A stretch of DNA of 64,000 nucleotides from Cyanobacterium sp. uoEpiScrs1 (GTDB lineage Bacteria > Cyanobacteriota > Cyanobacteriia > Cyanobacteriales > Microcystaceae): assembly GCF_947331815.1 (NCBI RefSeq), contig NZ_OX373462.1:1041376-1105375 (forward strand), read 5' to 3'. The first letter of the stretch is position 1, and every line of letters begins with the position of its first letter. The notes beneath the pieces are model-generated. The model saw only the letters and a program-made list of their open reading frames with translations. It was not told the DNA's origin and made no database searches. The translations under genes were made by a program, and so were the position numbers. Of the stretch, positions 63,848 through 64,000 are shown one piece after another.

Positions 63848-64000
63848 ATAATGATAGCTTATATATACTATCATGATCAAGGGCTAAAATACAAGAGCAT
63901 CTTAAACCATTTCTCAAATCTTCTAATTAGTTATCAGGGAAAAGAAGAAAAATCAAGAAAATGTTAAAAGAAGAGGCTAAGGTTGACCCTCTATCAAAGA
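63848..64000. other. Window end, upstream of tRNA-Leu
   Basis: 153 bp. An ATG at 63961 opens a frame (MLKEEAKVDPLSK) that runs off the window; it could be the start of a gene, but 13 codons are too few to judge. Confidence 0.25.

Noticed and set aside
1-64000. Assignment to UCYN-A
   Set aside because: UCYN-A is reported to lack the TCA cycle, but gltA is present here, and UCYN-A is more compact than this window. A spheroid-body-like relative fits better, though this is not proved.

Overview
The window reads as the chromosome of an AT-rich, reduced cyanobacterium. Cyanobacterial markers are Ycf66, an Rre1/Ycf29-type response regulator, NdhO, a split RNA polymerase (RpoC2 with a very long insertion), and the plastoquinone enzymes UbiX, UbiD and solanesyl-diphosphate synthase. 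By my tally only about two thirds of the window is coding. The rest is long, mostly very AT-rich spacers of 0.3 to 1.5 kb with no recognisable genes. No phage, IS element, CRISPR array or rRNA operon is visible. The pattern fits a genome in reductive evolution within the Crocosphaera/Cyanothece-like unicellular diazotrophs; the diatom endosymbionts ('spheroid bodies' of Epithemia/Rhopalodia) are my best guess. A NifX-family cofactor-binding protein fits a nitrogen fixer, and the retained citrate synthase argues against UCYN-A. The organism call is inference.

Layout. 1-12.3 kb: rsmE (cut by the window edge), a HEAT-repeat protein next to ubiX, hisN, gatB and the large metH, all on + and separated by long spacers. 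13.7-25.2 kb: the dense informational block ispG, rpsT, tatD, rpoB, rpoC2 and an Rre1-like regulator, then tRNA-Phe. The rpoC1 gene that often sits between rpoB and rpoC2 is absent. 25.2-28.5 kb: a gene desert holding one orphan GATC-type adenine methyltransferase and a cluster of inverted repeats. 28.5-40.3 kb: mnmG, a small membrane protein, ubiD, a minus-strand run of ycf66 plus two TolB-like lipoproteins, gltA with a broken 5' end, and lepA. 41.7-52.7 kb: a DUF721 protein, surE, lpdA, tyrA, a CPA2 Na+/H+ antiporter, an AMIN-amidase, murI and an unannotated 38-residue membrane peptide. 53.3-64 kb: the solanesyl synthase gene, grpE, ridA, ndhO, the NifX-like gene, sbcD, a class A PBP, thrB and tRNA-Leu.

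Functionally these are housekeeping genes: transcription and translation, cell wall (murI, amidase, PBP), amino acids (hisN, metH, tyrA, thrB), isoprenoid and plastoquinone synthesis (ispG, sds, ubiX, ubiD), central carbon (gltA, lpdA) and respiration (ndhO). The most unusual signal is in the spacers. At least a dozen contain long, often perfect inverted repeats (arms of 12-28 bp) whose sequences are unrelated from place to place. Several lie between convergent genes and could be bidirectional terminators, but others lie between divergent genes, where termination is not an obvious explanation.
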